From assembly GCA_017590115.1 (NCBI GenBank), contig JAGGNK010011114.1, forward strand, positions 3,897,733 to 3,961,732: a stretch of 64,000 nucleotides of DNA. The letters are read 5' to 3'. This stretch comes from Montifringilla adamsi. Its lineage: Eukaryota; Chordata; Aves; Passeriformes; Passeridae. Shown here one piece after another: positions 1 through 12,800 of the stretch. The notes beneath the pieces are model-generated. The model saw nothing but the letters and a program-made list of their open reading frames with translations. It ran no database searches and was not told where the DNA came from. The number at the start of each line of letters is the position of its first letter. The first letter of the stretch is position 1. Position numbers and translations under genes: made by a program.

Positions 1-2500
1 GCCAGTCAGCTTAATGTCAACTGCTGTAAGATTTCTGGAACAAATTATCAAACAAAGTCTAAGCATCTTAAAGATAACAGTGAGATAAGTGTGAGCCAAC
101 ATGGATTTGTCAAGAACTAATTCTGTCAAACAGATCTGGTTTCCTTTTGTAGCAGGGCTCAGGATTTATGGCTGTGGGAGAAGCAGTTGATCTCATAAAC
201 TTTGGCTTCAGTAAGGCTTTAAAACTCTCTCTAAAACATGAGATGCTTGTGAGCAGCCAGAGAAATATCATCTTCATGAAATTTCTGCTATATCCTCTGT
301 GGAGGGAATGGAATTTGGATGGAAGTACAGGGTAGGGCTGTTCTGCACTCTGTGTAGGATCACTCATTAGCATTTAAAATGAACTAAAGTAATTAGAAAT
401 TGAATTAATGGAATCTATTAATAATAATTAAGTCTGCATGGAGCTCTGTCAACAGTTGAATGAAGAAGAAATTATCAGCTGACCTCATTTAGTACCAAAA
501 ATATAAACTTTAGTGTGACACACATGATAGTTTGAAGAATGAGTTACGCTTCCAAGAAATATCAAGCTACAACTTGAATTTTGGAAGATTTATCATGACA
601 AAGTTCCACCATTTACTTTGCACAGTAAATGTGTAAAACTGTAATAATAAATGCATAGCAAAAACTGCATCTTTCAGCCAGTGACCAGTAGGAAATGTCA
701 GTGGAGAATATGATCTAAGTTAGACACAGACACACCATTTTCACTGCTGTTCTCCATCTAAAATGAGATCTAAATAATCTGCAGTAAAATTTTTAGACCT
801 GTAGTAAATCCTGAACAGAGGATAAACGCCTAAAAGTGTTCTGAGTCATTTGGCACATAAGGAAGTGGATTTTGGAATAGATGGAACTCCAGAAATAATA
901 CAGAAAAATCCACTGGCCACGCCTCCAAAAGATTACTGGGTAGTGAAATGGTAAAAAGCTTCTGAAGAAGAAAAATTCCACAGGCTTGTAGAAAAGCACT
1001 CAACTGGAGCTGAAAACTGGAGGGCAAAATGCAATGAGAGAAAGTCTGGATATCCTACTTCCTCCCCTACAGTACCTGAACCTCTTCAGCAGCCCATTAC
1101 AAGTTGGTGCTCTTGAAAGGTCTGTAACATGAGGAGAATATTTCACTTAAATGAGATTCTTAAAAGCAAACTGTAGCTGAATAAAAATAATGTTTTCAGG
1201 ACATTTTTAAAGACTGCGTGAATGCAAGAGCATCTACTCAGCTATAGCATCTATACCCAGCTGTTGAGAAAAGTTTATTTAGAAAAGCCATCAAAGCTTG
1301 ATTAAAATTTAATGGGATGATAGGATAAATGTGGTGAGTCCACTGAGGTCTGAATTGCTGCCAGTATTGATTAACACCCTTAACAGCCCAGTGGGAATCC
1401 TATCAAAAACATATTTCAAATCTAAGCTATGGGAATCAGAATAAAGCCCTGGGTAACAACCATGCTATCAGTCAGATGAGTGTTTTATTTCCCTATATGC
1501 CAAGTGAATGAAACAAGTTAGTGGAAAGTTGCCAAAGGATTGTACCTGGGGGCTTGAAAAATGCTGAAAATATGAGGTCAGCTTCTTCCTGCTATAATTT
1601 CATCAACCTAGCTGAATTTTCGAAAGGTTAAATATAGCTCATGGTCTGTATCCCAATCAGCTTACATCAAAAAATTTTTGATGTACTGAATGATAAGTTT
1701 ATAGATTGTAAGGGGATACAGCTGGCATGGAAACCGATGCAGAAGTGATTACAAAGAGACTTGATTGAGAAAAGACTGTTCTGCTGACAGTAAAGATTCA
1801 GTTGGTCCAACTGCAAGGCTGGCAGTGAAAAAATATAAAACCAAGCATGAGAAAAGAGAGAAGAGAGCAGATGCAGTAGAGGATTCTGAGAAATACACAG
1901 AGGGAGAAGGAGGACAGAGTAAAATTGCAGCTGGTACGTTAGCAGGTCTGTCATTTCTTTAACACTGAAGATAAGAAGCTTTAACTTTTTGTGTCAAGGC
2001 AGAATCCCAAAAAAACTTGAAATACGACGGAGAGAATGGCAAAAGCATGAGATTGTTTTAAAATCAGGCATTACAGCTATACTGGTAAGGCAAGTACTGA
2101 GACTTGGAAAGAGCAGACAAAAGGTTATGTTTTATGAAAAATCAGCCAAGCATGGTCTAGATTTGAAAGAGCAGAAATTAAAAAAGGAAGGAATGAATGC
2201 TTGCCATCCAAGAAGACAAAAGGTTAAGGGAGGTGCTGCAGATGACTCTGAGGTTTGTTAAAAAACGGAGCTGTTAAGGAGGAGGTAAAATCTAGAGGTT
2301 TAAGGGGTTGATTTAGTTTGGTGCTTTGTTGTGGGGGTAGAGAGGGGCTTGAATTGTCATTCTGCAAAAATCAGGTACTGGCACTTTGTTCCAAACCCTA
2401 ATTCTACAGTTAGCTGAAAAAAATAATCCATACATAGTAAGTGTGAAGAGTACTAACTGTTGGCAACCAGCTTTGTAATTAATTGAACAATTAGAATTAT

Positions 2501-2757
2501 TAAATAAAAGGCAAACCCAGAAATCCGATGTGACCTCATTACAAAAATATTTGCTGGAATTCCTGTCCTTCCTTTACAGGAAGCAGCTTAAAGTAGTTAA
2601 AAATATAATCTTTTGTCCCTCTTTGCTTAAAATAATTAAATAAAAGGCAAACCCAGAAATCTGATGTTACCTCATTGCAAAAATATTTGCTGGAATTCCT
2701 GTACAGGAAGCAGCTTAAAGTAGTTAAAAATATAATCTTTCGTCCCTCTTTGCTTAA
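2501..2757. repeat. Imperfect tandem duplication, period 136 bp
   Basis: Copy 1 is about 2501-2630 and copy 2 is 2637-2757. Both start with taaataaaaggcaaacccag and end with ctctttgcttaa. Copy 2 lacks about nine bases present in copy 1 (ccttccttt, near 2567-2576) and has a few substitutions. This is a local direct duplication inside an EPHA6 intron. I do not recognise the unit as a mobile element. Confidence 0.9.
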
Positions 2758-3724
2758 TTGCTGGATGGGATGAGTTTATTGAAAACTGGTAGTCACTGGT
2801 AGTCTGGGACTCATAGAAGTTGTGTCCTGATCCTCAGCTGAGTGTCCTCTGCAGAACCAGCTGCTCATCCATGGCCTTGATGGTGACAAGGGAAGGTGTG
2901 ACCTCCTCGGGGAGAGCTGTCTGTACTTCAATGTAAAGATTTTAGAGACAGAAAAGCTTTACTGCCCTAAGACACTGACACATTCAAGGGGAAAAAAATG
3001 CTCTAAATCAGTTGTAAATAGCTGATTTCAAAGAAGTGTCATTAAATGTACTTTCTTAGGAGGTGGTGTGGTGTTTGGCATGGCTCCTTAAATACAAGTG
3101 TTGCTGAGAGGTATAACAAGGCAGTGAGGTCATCTAGCTGACAAGGTGTGTTTGTATCCTCCTTTTACCATTTTCTTTCTGATTTTTGTCATAGCCTTTA
3201 AATGTTCATATCCTGACTAGCTGGATACAGGCCCCAAATCATTGAATCATTATGGGAATGCTGAAATACTTTGCTGACCAGGGATGAAGCTAAGCATAGT
3301 TCAGCCTGTTGCTTTGCTGAATCTGATAGATTTGCTGAACTTCCTGTAAGCTTTTCCCCTATAAAAATCATCTTGCTTAAATGCATGAGCTAAGCAATAG
3401 AAGTGTCCTGAATGCTGATCAGAACTTGTTCTTTGTCTGTAGCCCAGTGTTAAAAGTGTTGAAAGAGAAAATGGGAACTTTACTTGTTTGCGGGAGTTGG
3501 TGTTGTTTGGCTGTTCCTGCAAACATAAAAAGCCTGGGTCACTGAATAATCCATGAGAAGCTAAATGTCTGCCAGGTGGGGTCACAGAAATACTCCTGCA
3601 AGCAGCCTGCTGTGAATGGTAGAGAGGGCAGGTCTAAACAAGGCAGAGAGCCTGCAATCACATTTCTGTGCAGGTCCCCACTGCCACAAAATTAAGGAGC
3701 TGTCTGATGCAGGACATAGAGAAG

Positions 3725-3800
3725 TGTTAACTTTGATGCTGCAGATGGAGAAACTGAGGCCCAGCAAGGCTGCCCAGCTGGGCAAGCACAGTTAATGGCT
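3725..3800 (-). repeat. MIR-like (CORE-SINE) relic
   Basis: The segment reading gatggagaaactgaggccca, followed by a degenerate form of the usual cttgcccaaggtcac block, resembles the antisense of the conserved part of amniote MIR elements. It is short and diverged. The call rests on my memory of the consensus, not on an alignment. Confidence 0.45.
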
Positions 3801-4454
3801 TAACTCTTATTTACATGTTCAACTCCAATAGTTTTCAGAAGGTATTTAATGCATTCAGGGATCTGAGTTTAATCTGCCAGGAAAATTCTGGCAAGCCTAC
3901 ATAACCCCTGAATTCAACCCCATTTAATCTAGTGTTCAGAGATTAGGTGTTAGGTGTACAAGCATGAGCTAAAGCCCCAAACTTTTTTTTTTTTTAGGTT
4001 ATTTTGGGATTTTTTTTTAACAAACAAACCCTCTCAAAAAAAATACCATAAAAGTGAGGTAACAGCAGTACCTCAATGCAGACAATCAAGGCTGAGACAA
4101 TAAAAAGAGGGTTCTTTGTTTCCTGAGACTATAGGTGAAGAAATTTGTGTCCTTTCTCATTCTTGTACTAAAAATAGCGTTGGGGGAAAGCGTTCATAGT
4201 AACCAAGTATGAAAGCAATTAAATGTTGTCAGTAGGAAGACTGTGAAATGTGTGAACATGTGGAGAAGAGGGGGATAATGCACAATGAGAGATTTGATGG
4301 GATGCACTGCCAAGCAACTTAAGTCCTTGAAAAAACAAGCTTGCAAGTGGGCAGCCTTGCTGGACGGGTGACAGAAGCGTTTTAAATAAGAGCAGTGGTT
4401 GGCATCACTGGCATGAAACAAATGGGAAGTAGCTGTGCTGTTCCTCCCTTGCAG

Positions 4455-4664
4455 AAGCACGACGGGCACTTCACGGTGATCCAGCTGGTGGGAATGCTGC
4501 GGGGCATTGCCTCTGGCATGAAGTACCTGTCCGACATGGGCTACGTGCACCGGGACCTGGCGGCGCGCAACATCCTGGTCAACAGCAACCTCATGTGCAA
4601 GGTCTCTGATTTTGGGCTCTCACGGGTGCTGGAGGACGACCCCGAAGCTGCCTACACCACAAGT
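4455..4664 (+). CDS. EPHA6: EPHA6 exon: kinase catalytic and activation loops
   Basis: This exon encodes 70 residues of the tyrosine kinase domain of an EphA receptor, a single-pass ephrin receptor acting in contact-dependent axon guidance. It starts [11 protein letters not shown]. It carries the catalytic loop HRDLAARN (catalytic Asp, and Asn for Mg2+), then SDFGLSRV with the DFG aspartate, and ends in the activation loop PEAAYTTS, whose Tyr is the usual autophosphorylation site. The acceptor is AG at 4453-4454 and the donor GTGAGT at 4665. The length of 210 bp with phase 0 at both ends is what I expect for this EPH exon. Assignment to EPHA6 rather than another EphA rests mainly on the downstream C-terminal exons. 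All catalytic residues visible here are intact. Confidence 0.95.
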
Positions 4665-6700
4665 GTGAGTTTCTTATCTAATTTGAGCAGCTGATTGCCT
4701 GGTGCCTCTTGTGTTCCAGTTTCAGATTTGTCTGTGCCATAGGAAGAACAGTTGGAATTGGCTTAGTTCCCTTCTCAGTGTGATTCAGCAAACGCACTGG
4801 CAGTGCTAAGGGAAGTTGTTTTGATTTTTTGGCTAAGGGATGTGCTAATAAACTTTGGCAAAAGTTTATTTTAAGCAAATGTGCAAGTATAAGTGGGAGA
4901 CCTTTTTCATTCTTTGTGGTTTTGTTGGCTGTGAAGGTTCTTTTTCCGTATTGTTTCCTCTTCTGGCAATTTGTGTTTGTTTACAAGGATGTGGTTGTGA
5001 AAGAGAGAGATGGGAGAGGAGAGAATCTTACCAGCTTCACTGTTGGAAGCACACTGCCAGTGCAAGCCTTGCATTCATAAATTAGAAATTTAATTTTATT
5101 TCACTTAAGTTTATCTTCTAGCAGGACGTGTAGGACCTTCTTTGCACGGTTTAGGTCTCAGTTTTTTAATACTTAATTCCTTATGTGATGCAAATAAACT
5201 GGAAAAGGGGATTTGGGTGAGGGGAGTTGGGGTGGGTTTTTTGGTTTGTGGTGTTGTAAGGGGGTTCCAGTGAAGTGAAAAATTCTTGAACGTGAAGAAG
5301 ACAAATGACAAGTCCCAACACACCATTTTTCCTGATACCAAACTACATTTCAGATGCAATTATTATCACAACAGTTAATTGCAAGCTGATTTTTGAGTAA
5401 CTTTCATCTCTATCACTTAAACTAAAACTATTTCAGAGGAAGAGTGCATTCTCATTACTACTCTCACAAAATGTGCAGAATTTGTATATTCCCATGATAG
5501 GGCACAGTGACAGAATTGTAATAGAGAAGATAAATGAACATTAAATAATTTATTACCTTTTTTTTTTCTATTCCACTTTAAAAAGTGATGTATGGCCAAA
5601 ATAAGGAACTCATCTAATTTCTCTGTGCTGCAGTAAGTATTGTAGTGCATCTACTGAATTCAATTTAGATATTGTAATGGGATTTTAGATCTTATATATT
5701 TATATATGTAGAATATATATTTACTTTTAGCTTAGGCCTAAAATAGAGGTGTTCTGATAATTTTTCTGCAACTTCCATTTCTTGGAAGTTCTATACAGAA
5801 CTGCAAGCTGACTTAGAGAAGAAAAAGTCACTTTGCAAGGTTTTCTATTGGTTTTAATATGCCAGCTGGGGGGAAAAAAGCCCCCAGATTTTACTTTATA
5901 GCAGAAATTTCCTTCACTCAGTTCTCAAAACCTGTTTTGCTTCACACTGCTTCTTAGTAAGAGTCTTGAAAGGGAAGATAGACGCGGCTGCAGCTGAGCA
6001 GGTTCTCACACGAGGGCTGAGGCTGGCTAGTGGCCCGTGTGAGGAGCTCAGCTGGCACCAGGTGCCCCAGTGGCAGGAGTCAAGTGACAGCCTCAGCTCC
6101 GAGCCCAGGCTAATGTCCCCAGCTGGTGCCAGCCACTGGCAATGGCCAGGCAGCCCCTCTCCCTGTGAGGTACAGGAAAGATACCAAATGAGAATTGGAG
6201 GCTTTCAGCTATTATTTATCCTGTAATTTTCCGCTGGATACCAACACAGAACAATTAGTTTCACAGAGTAGTTGGTGCCTGTCCTGGTCATGATGGTTAG
6301 AGCTGCTTTTAATCAGGACATGCTCCATTGTGAAAAACACAAACAATGCCATGACATGTTCCTTTTTTCATTTATCTGTGCTGAAGGACTTCCTTGAAAT
6401 GTAGAACAGGCTTTGTTGAAATGCTGCCTGTTTTCCTTTTCACCCAAACACGAGAGCCTGGTGTAGGTGTAGAACTCAGAAGTGCCTCAGAGCCACTGCT
6501 CCACCCTGCCAAGGCTGCAGCCAGGTGCTGAACTACCAAATGCTGCTGGGCAGGTATCAAGAGCGTGCCCAGCAGGAGGGGATGTCACAGAGGCTGATGG
6601 CAGTGGCAGGTCCCTCTGGCAGCCAGGCATCCAAGGTGAATCTGTTTTGACCATGAACCCTCCAAAGGAGATCAAAAAGCTTTGAAACTAAGGTGGGAAA

Positions 6701-6766
6701 ATGTACCATTATGATAGTTAATATCATAATGGTGCATTAATATCATCATGTACCATGACGATATTA
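6701..6766. repeat. Two adjacent hairpin-forming inverted repeats
   Basis: Arms 6701-6716 and 6722-6737 pair at 15 of 16 positions around the loop gttaa. Immediately after, 6738-6750 pairs with 6754-6766 at 12 of 13 positions around the loop tac. Both hairpins use related words (atatcat, taccat), so the second may be a diverged copy of part of the first. I know of no function. Confidence 0.85.
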
Positions 6767-9109
6767 ACTAAAATCTTAGTAAATGGGAAAAAATCAAAGC
6801 AACCAAAGGGAAATGGAAAGCATTTCAAATCACTTATTCCTTCAACTCCAGCTTTCCTGTTCTTGCAAGTGGGTCCTCACACACTGACTCTTTTAGTCAT
6901 TGTGGCAGAGCGTGCCCAGTTCTTCCTGTCACCTGTGGTCCTTGGGAAGTGTCCTTCCCTCATTCCTGAGCTGCAGTCCATGTTCTGGGTCACACTCACT
7001 GTGTATGAACTGGGGACAGCCAGGTTTCTGTGGGATGCTCTTGCCTTCCATGGGCTCCATCCCTGGGGTCTTGTTCCCCTTGAGCAAGTCCAGCAGATTT
7101 CTCTGTAGGAACACCCAGCGGGAAGTCAAAACCCTGTCAGTTTTTAAAAAGACTCAGCACAACTCTGACCAGAATAGGGTGGGGACACAAAGGAGAAAAG
7201 ATTTGTCACAATGGCTGTGGAGGACTCAGGGAAGGCTTTCATGGTAACAGAAAGGACAAGAAGCCCACACTGGGTGCCAAATCCTCCTGCAGCTCTCACT
7301 GCCCAGCATTTTGGCACTGACCTTTCCCTCCCTCATGAGCATCTTTCCAACAGAAGGCCATGTGTATTCCTAGAGGATTTTATAGCATCTCTTGAGTTCC
7401 ATATTGTGTTTTCAACAATGTGAAGGTTAAACCCTCAGTGTTCTTTCAAAGATTCTGGTGATTTTAGAATTCATGTATCCTCTCCACAGAGATTTTTATT
7501 GATAACAGCCCCATACCCCATGTAAGAAATCCACAGAGTGGGTCTGCATATTGAAGAGTGATATTTTTAGCCTCACATCTTCCTGTACAGCACTGTCAGT
7601 GCTCAGAGGAAACTGATTATTTTATCTTCCCCTTTTTGCCTTAGTCCTGGTGTCAGGAACTGAAAGGTACAATTGGATGTTTTCCTTGGAAATTATCTAC
7701 AATATACTGTAAGTCAAAAATAAATAGACTTTTGTGTCTGTGATGCAGTGGTCAATTATTGTGTTAATGTTTTTTGTTGTTGTTGTTGCTGTTGTTTTCC
7801 AGCCTATTGAGACAAAGGATGTAAATATGTCTTTGATGAGAGGGTTTTTAGGAAATAAAATATTGATTCCTGTTTGTTACCTGGAATCAAAAAAATTACA
7901 GCAAGATACCATTTTAGAATAGGAAGAAGGAATTAAAAGCCAGGAACATTTGACTGCAAATCTTTGTGTTCCAGATTGATCAGGAAAAGATAAGGCAAAC
8001 TTTGGGATAACTGAGTACTGTGTGGGTTTTCTCTTTGGAGACAAAACTTTCATTTTTTGTAATGGTTTCCAAGGCAACAGTTAGTCATAAAAGGACATTT
8101 CTAGTATATAAACAAGCATTTCTGTCCATACAGGGGACATCTAGGCTCTTGCATTCCTGCTTTTAGATAGACTGTGTTGGATGTTGTAGATTCATTTAGT
8201 TTCAAACATGGTCAGGGTTCACATGTGTTTTAAAAGGAACCACATGGCCCCAGAACAACACCTTACATATAGAAAAATATTTATAATCAGAACAGAATTT
8301 GTGGCACTACTGTAAAAAGGACTAAACTTGTATTTCTTTTACAGGTGACACTTTAATAGTCTGCATTAAATCTGATTTTTAGCGAGACAAAAAGCTGCTA
8401 CAAACAGAATTATATGATAAAGAAATGTATTCTAGATTTCTTCTATCAGCTTTATTTGTGAATCCATTCTGAATTCATTCATTTAGCCTTACCATAAGAA
8501 ATATTTTCTTCTTTCCATAATAGTAGTTGGAGAATTGATTTATTGCATTGTATTTCCTGAATCAATTTGTAAACTTTATGGGTCTGATTCTTTTCAAGCC
8601 AACTGGGTGAAATAACCCGTCCAGGAAGATTTTAGACTTATTAGATTCATTAGAGGAGCAAGGATTGATGCCATTAATCTTTATAAATAATAGCAAACAG
8701 CAAAACTCTGGGGGGATCAGGATGAGACATTCATATTTTTTGACTTTGTTATATACTTTCCACATTACAAGACAATTTCAGATTTCCCTCAGTAGTACAC
8801 AAGTAACAGGTTTGGGGAGAGAAGGTTTAATTTGCTGAAAAGTAAAACAAGATGCAAATGATTTTCCAGTTAATTTGGGATGTTAAGCAATAGTTTCTGA
8901 ACAGCCTCTGTGCTATGGCAAGCATATTGCCTAGGTATTTACTTTAAGCTTAGAATTAATCATGGACTGTAGAGTAAATTGGTTATTGGCAACTATCGAG
9001 AAAAAGAAGCTGCAAAGGTCTGCATTAACCTGTTTTCTTAAAACCCATTGGTGACCTAAGGTTGAGCATAAATGGTGTCAACTCCTCCACTCCTTGTGTG
9101 ACACAACAT

Positions 9110-9335
9110 GAAGGGTCTGGAGTAGCAGATGAGGAGAGGCTGAGGGAGCTGGGGGGCTCAACCTGGAAAAAAGGAGGCTCAGGGGGGACCTTACTGCTCT
9201 CTACAACTCCCTGAAAGGAGCCAGATGGGGTTCAGCCTCTGCTCCTGGTAATGAGTGACAGAATGGGAGGAAATGTCAAATTGCTCCAGGGGAGGTTTAG
9301 ATTGGATGTTAGAAAAATAAAATATCCTTCCAAGG
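9110..9335 (+). mobile_element. CR1 LINE fragment (3' region, sense)
   Basis: The block has the familiar CR1 3'-region order: gaggctgagggagctggggg, then a form of the gaggctcaggggagacctta motif, then ctctacaactccctgaaagg, and later aggggaggtttagattggat. It is 5'-truncated, as most avian CR1 copies are, with small changes throughout, and has no coding capacity. It lies just before the LTR-like segment at 9462-9850. Confidence 0.9.
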
Positions 9336-9461
9336 CTACTGTGTGAGATTATAATATTATTTGCCAGACTAAAGCTGCAGAGCTCAATGGGATCCCAAAG
9401 GGGTTGTTTTTGGATAGGTCACTTGGTGCCATCCAGCCTCATCAGGATTCTTGTGCTCTCG

Positions 9462-9850
9462 TGTGGTTGAACCAACGGGGGCTCCCGGGATGAGTGAAGA
9501 GATGAGAATCTTGGCTCCATGTTTCAGAACACTGATTTATTATATTATGATATATATTATATTAAAATAATATATTAAAACTATACTAAAAGAATAGAGA
9601 GAAAAGGATCCATCAGAAGGCTGGAAAGAACAGGAATGGAATGATAACAAAGGCTCCTGACTCCGAGAGTCCGAGCCAGCTGACTGCGATTGGCCATTAA
9701 TTAGAAACAACCAACATGCCCCAAGCACAGCTGCACCTGCTGCATTCCACAGCAGCACACAGTTATTGTTTGCATTTCTTTCCTGAGGCTCCTCAGCTCC
9801 TCAGAGAAAAATCCTGGCAAAAGGATTTTTCAGAAAATATCATGGCTATG
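9462..9850 (-). mobile_element. Probable solo LTR of a passerine endogenous retrovirus
   Basis: The segment contains gagaatcttggctccatg, an AT-rich run, aaaactatactaaaagaata, then gattggccattaattagaaa, a ctgcattccacagcagcac block and ggatttttca. I recall this order from a very common songbird LTR. The complement of tttatt near 9536 would give an AATAAA signal if the LTR reads on the minus strand. No gag, pol or env frame is nearby, so it would be a solo LTR. Both edges are approximate and I found no clear target-site duplication. The family name is left open. Confidence 0.65.
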
Positions 9851-12800
9851 CACCTGGGCAGGAATCCAGGTGCTGCTGCCAGCCCCTGCTCTTAGCTGGG
9901 CACACCCTGCTGAGGGCAAAGGTTTGCTTTTAGCTGCAGTCCAACAGTAGGAATTCCTCTGCTGGGACTCTGGCACACACATCAGTATTTTGAAGAAGAG
10001 AGTAAATGTCTCAGAATGTGGGCAGGAAGCAAGTTCACAAGAGCTGTGCTGATGTGTCCAGTTGTGAGAATTGCATTAAGTGGTTTTAATGTGTGTGAAG
10101 GGATTTGTGTCCATTGGTGGTGAGATCAGCCACCTAGCCACGAGTGCCAGCTTCAGCTGGATCCATTCCCTGCTCCCAGAGGATGCCTGGGGCTGGGGAC
10201 TCTGCGTGTGCCCTCCTCAAGCTTCTGTCATCTGCTGTGGTGACCTGGGCAGAGCATCCTCAAGGAGAAGTAGCCAACAGGTGAAGGAGCAGCCAAAGGA
10301 AGGAGTGTCTTGGAAAAAAAAAGACTTTTTGCCTTTTGGTCTGTACCAGTGTGAGGTATGATGACTTTTAATTAGTAGCTGTGTCTTTAAAAGTAACAGG
10401 AATCCCAAAGTGAGCCATTCAGTGCAGGGTGTGGTGCTTGCTATTTATTTTATTTATTTTTGTTGTTTGTAGCAGCCCCTGAAGATGAAAATTTGCCTGT
10501 GACAAAATTTAAACATTTGGAAACATTAATTTTCAAATTCTCTCTTCAGCTTTTATCCAGCTGTGATCCCAAGTTTACCTAAGAGGTTTTCTAGTTTATT
10601 TAACCCTCCTTAAATTTAGTAATAGAAACAAGCAGGCTATAAAAGTCCACAACAAAGGCAGACCCTTAGGAGGAAGGTCCCAGGACAGGAATGAAACATA
10701 AATGTAAAATTAAACTTTCTCCATGTTTTGTCAAACTTTGTATTTCTGTGAATACTCACTTCCACAGTCATTTGAGTTTTGAGATTGCATACAAAAAAAA
10801 AATGCAAATTTGCATTTAGATGTGCAGAAATTTAAAAGGAGTTTAAAGATTGAATTTAATTATAAAACTTATTCTCATCCCTGCGTTTTTCTTTCACACC
10901 ACTCCAAGTAGGAACTCCAAATATGGATTTGGCAGAGAAATACAGTTGGAAATTTGCATTTCACTTTTTCATTCCCAAAATTATGATGTTGATGAATTCA
11001 ACACAAATTTGTCCTGAGATTTTGGCTGTAAAAAAGATGGTATTTTATGCTTCATTCCTAATGTGGCTTTCAAAGCAACATCCATCATTCGTTGTAATCC
11101 AATTTAATTTCAAATTAGAAGAATATATTGTAGTGTAATCAATCTGAAGGATGCTGCCTTTAAAGATTTGCAAGCTCTGCCATTCTTTTAGCTTGGATTT
11201 CAGCTTTTTGTCTATCTGGCTCCTCCCATTTTCATATCAACAAATTTGAGTTTTGAACTCTACATGTATGTGCTTTTGCTATTTTTCAGTTTGACTCTCT
11301 GAACATCTCTCAGTGATTTTATTTACAGATATTTCATAAAATTGAGAATGAGCTACTTACAGCTCTGTAGTGCTGGTGCTCTTGGGGATCTTTGCATCTT
11401 AGGAGATAACTGATGAATCTCCTTGTGGCATTTAACCCTGAAGGTGGTTGCATTTTTCCCCTTACATCTCTGAGCAAATCTTAAGTAGCTGTGCAAGGAG
11501 AGAGGAGGTGGAAAAACTCAATGCACTAGCAAATAACTTCTGAAGTAAGAGTTAAAAGAGGATTGTGAATTTCAGAAAGCTACAGGTGGTGTTTTTGAAA
11601 AGGCATGGGGCTGACCAAGGCACCAAAGTTACTGATCTCTCAGCTGGGCATGGAGACCTTGAAAAATGGTCTGTGCACACTGTTCTCCTTTGGAACTAGC
11701 CCAATAAATGTAGGCAGTACACTTCCATGTGTGTGTGTATACATGCACTGCATTCTATGAGCAGTCATTTTGTTGTTAATTCCTCGTTCTGTTAATACAT
11801 TTTTTTTTTTAGCTAACAATTTTCAGAATATTAATCTAATTTCAGGCACAGCTGGGATTTGATTGCATGCATTTATAATTTTTAATGAGAATTGTAATTT
11901 TCAAACTACAATTGAAGAAGCTATTGTAAACATGCAGAACATGCTTGTACATTTTTAGTGAGATCTTTATTCCCTCAGAACAATACTATCCACACTTAGG
12001 AGTTAAAAAGTAGGTGTACTGGCATAAAACCAAAGCTATTGCTCTGTTGCTAATTCTGTGAATGAATGTAATCCTGAATGCCTGTTTTGTTTATTGCAAA
12101 TGAAGGATCACAGTTCACTTAGGATTTTAGTATTCATTGTATCGACCAAGGTGCAGTAAATCACAAAATACCTTTCCTGTGCTGGAACACACCTGCACTC
12201 TGCACAGCTCCTGATATACTGTTTAATGAGCTTCAAGGCAGTCCATTAAGGCCAAAGCAGTTGCTTTCAGTGTCATGTCAGCTGACAGTAATTCCCATAG
12301 GTTATGGTATTTTGATACATATAATAAAAAGGACAATCTCTTTAAAGCCTTGAAAAAGAATGTAACTTATTCATGTAGGTGTCTTTTTTTTTTTTTTTCT
12401 CATTAAAAACTACTGGTACCTTTCAAAGATGAGTTAAGAAACTATTATAAAATCTGTTTTCTGTGTGCTTACAAGCAGTAAACAATTCACTGGGAAAAGA
12501 AAGCCATTCAGCTCCAGTGAGCCAAACAGCTCAGCTCTAACTCCTTTATTTAGTTATTGGTAGGTGAAAGGAAGTAAGATCTGGATGATTTTTCGTTTTC
12601 ATTTGTTGTACCACTCTCAATGGGAATTTATGAGCCATATTATATATCACTGTAAAAAGTAACTACTCTGCATACAGGCATATAAAACTTCTGGGTTGAA
12701 AATTTGAAGCACTTGGCTTCAGCAGGCTTTTATAAAGCTTCATAATTAAATCTTGACATATTACACAGCAGAATGTGTTATGTCCATGAGTATAATTCAA

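Larger units (their letters stand above)
1..4454 (+). other. EPHA6: EPHA6 intron (3' part), non-coding
   Basis: This is intronic DNA upstream of the first EPHA6 exon in the window. It ends in a pyrimidine-rich tract and an AG acceptor at 4453-4454. I saw no other exon in it. The frames near 1765-2261 are lysine-rich, lack splice context and resemble no family I know. The stretch holds a 136-bp imperfect tandem duplication at 2501-2757 and a MIR-like relic near 3725-3800. The preceding kinase exon, encoding the hinge and N-lobe, must lie to the left of the window. Confidence 0.8.

Noticed and set aside
1765..2261. Two lysine/glutamate-rich plus-strand frames considered as an exon or retrogene.
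   Set aside because: No splice signals in the right phase, no similarity to EPHA6 or a known family, and composition reflects A-rich DNA.
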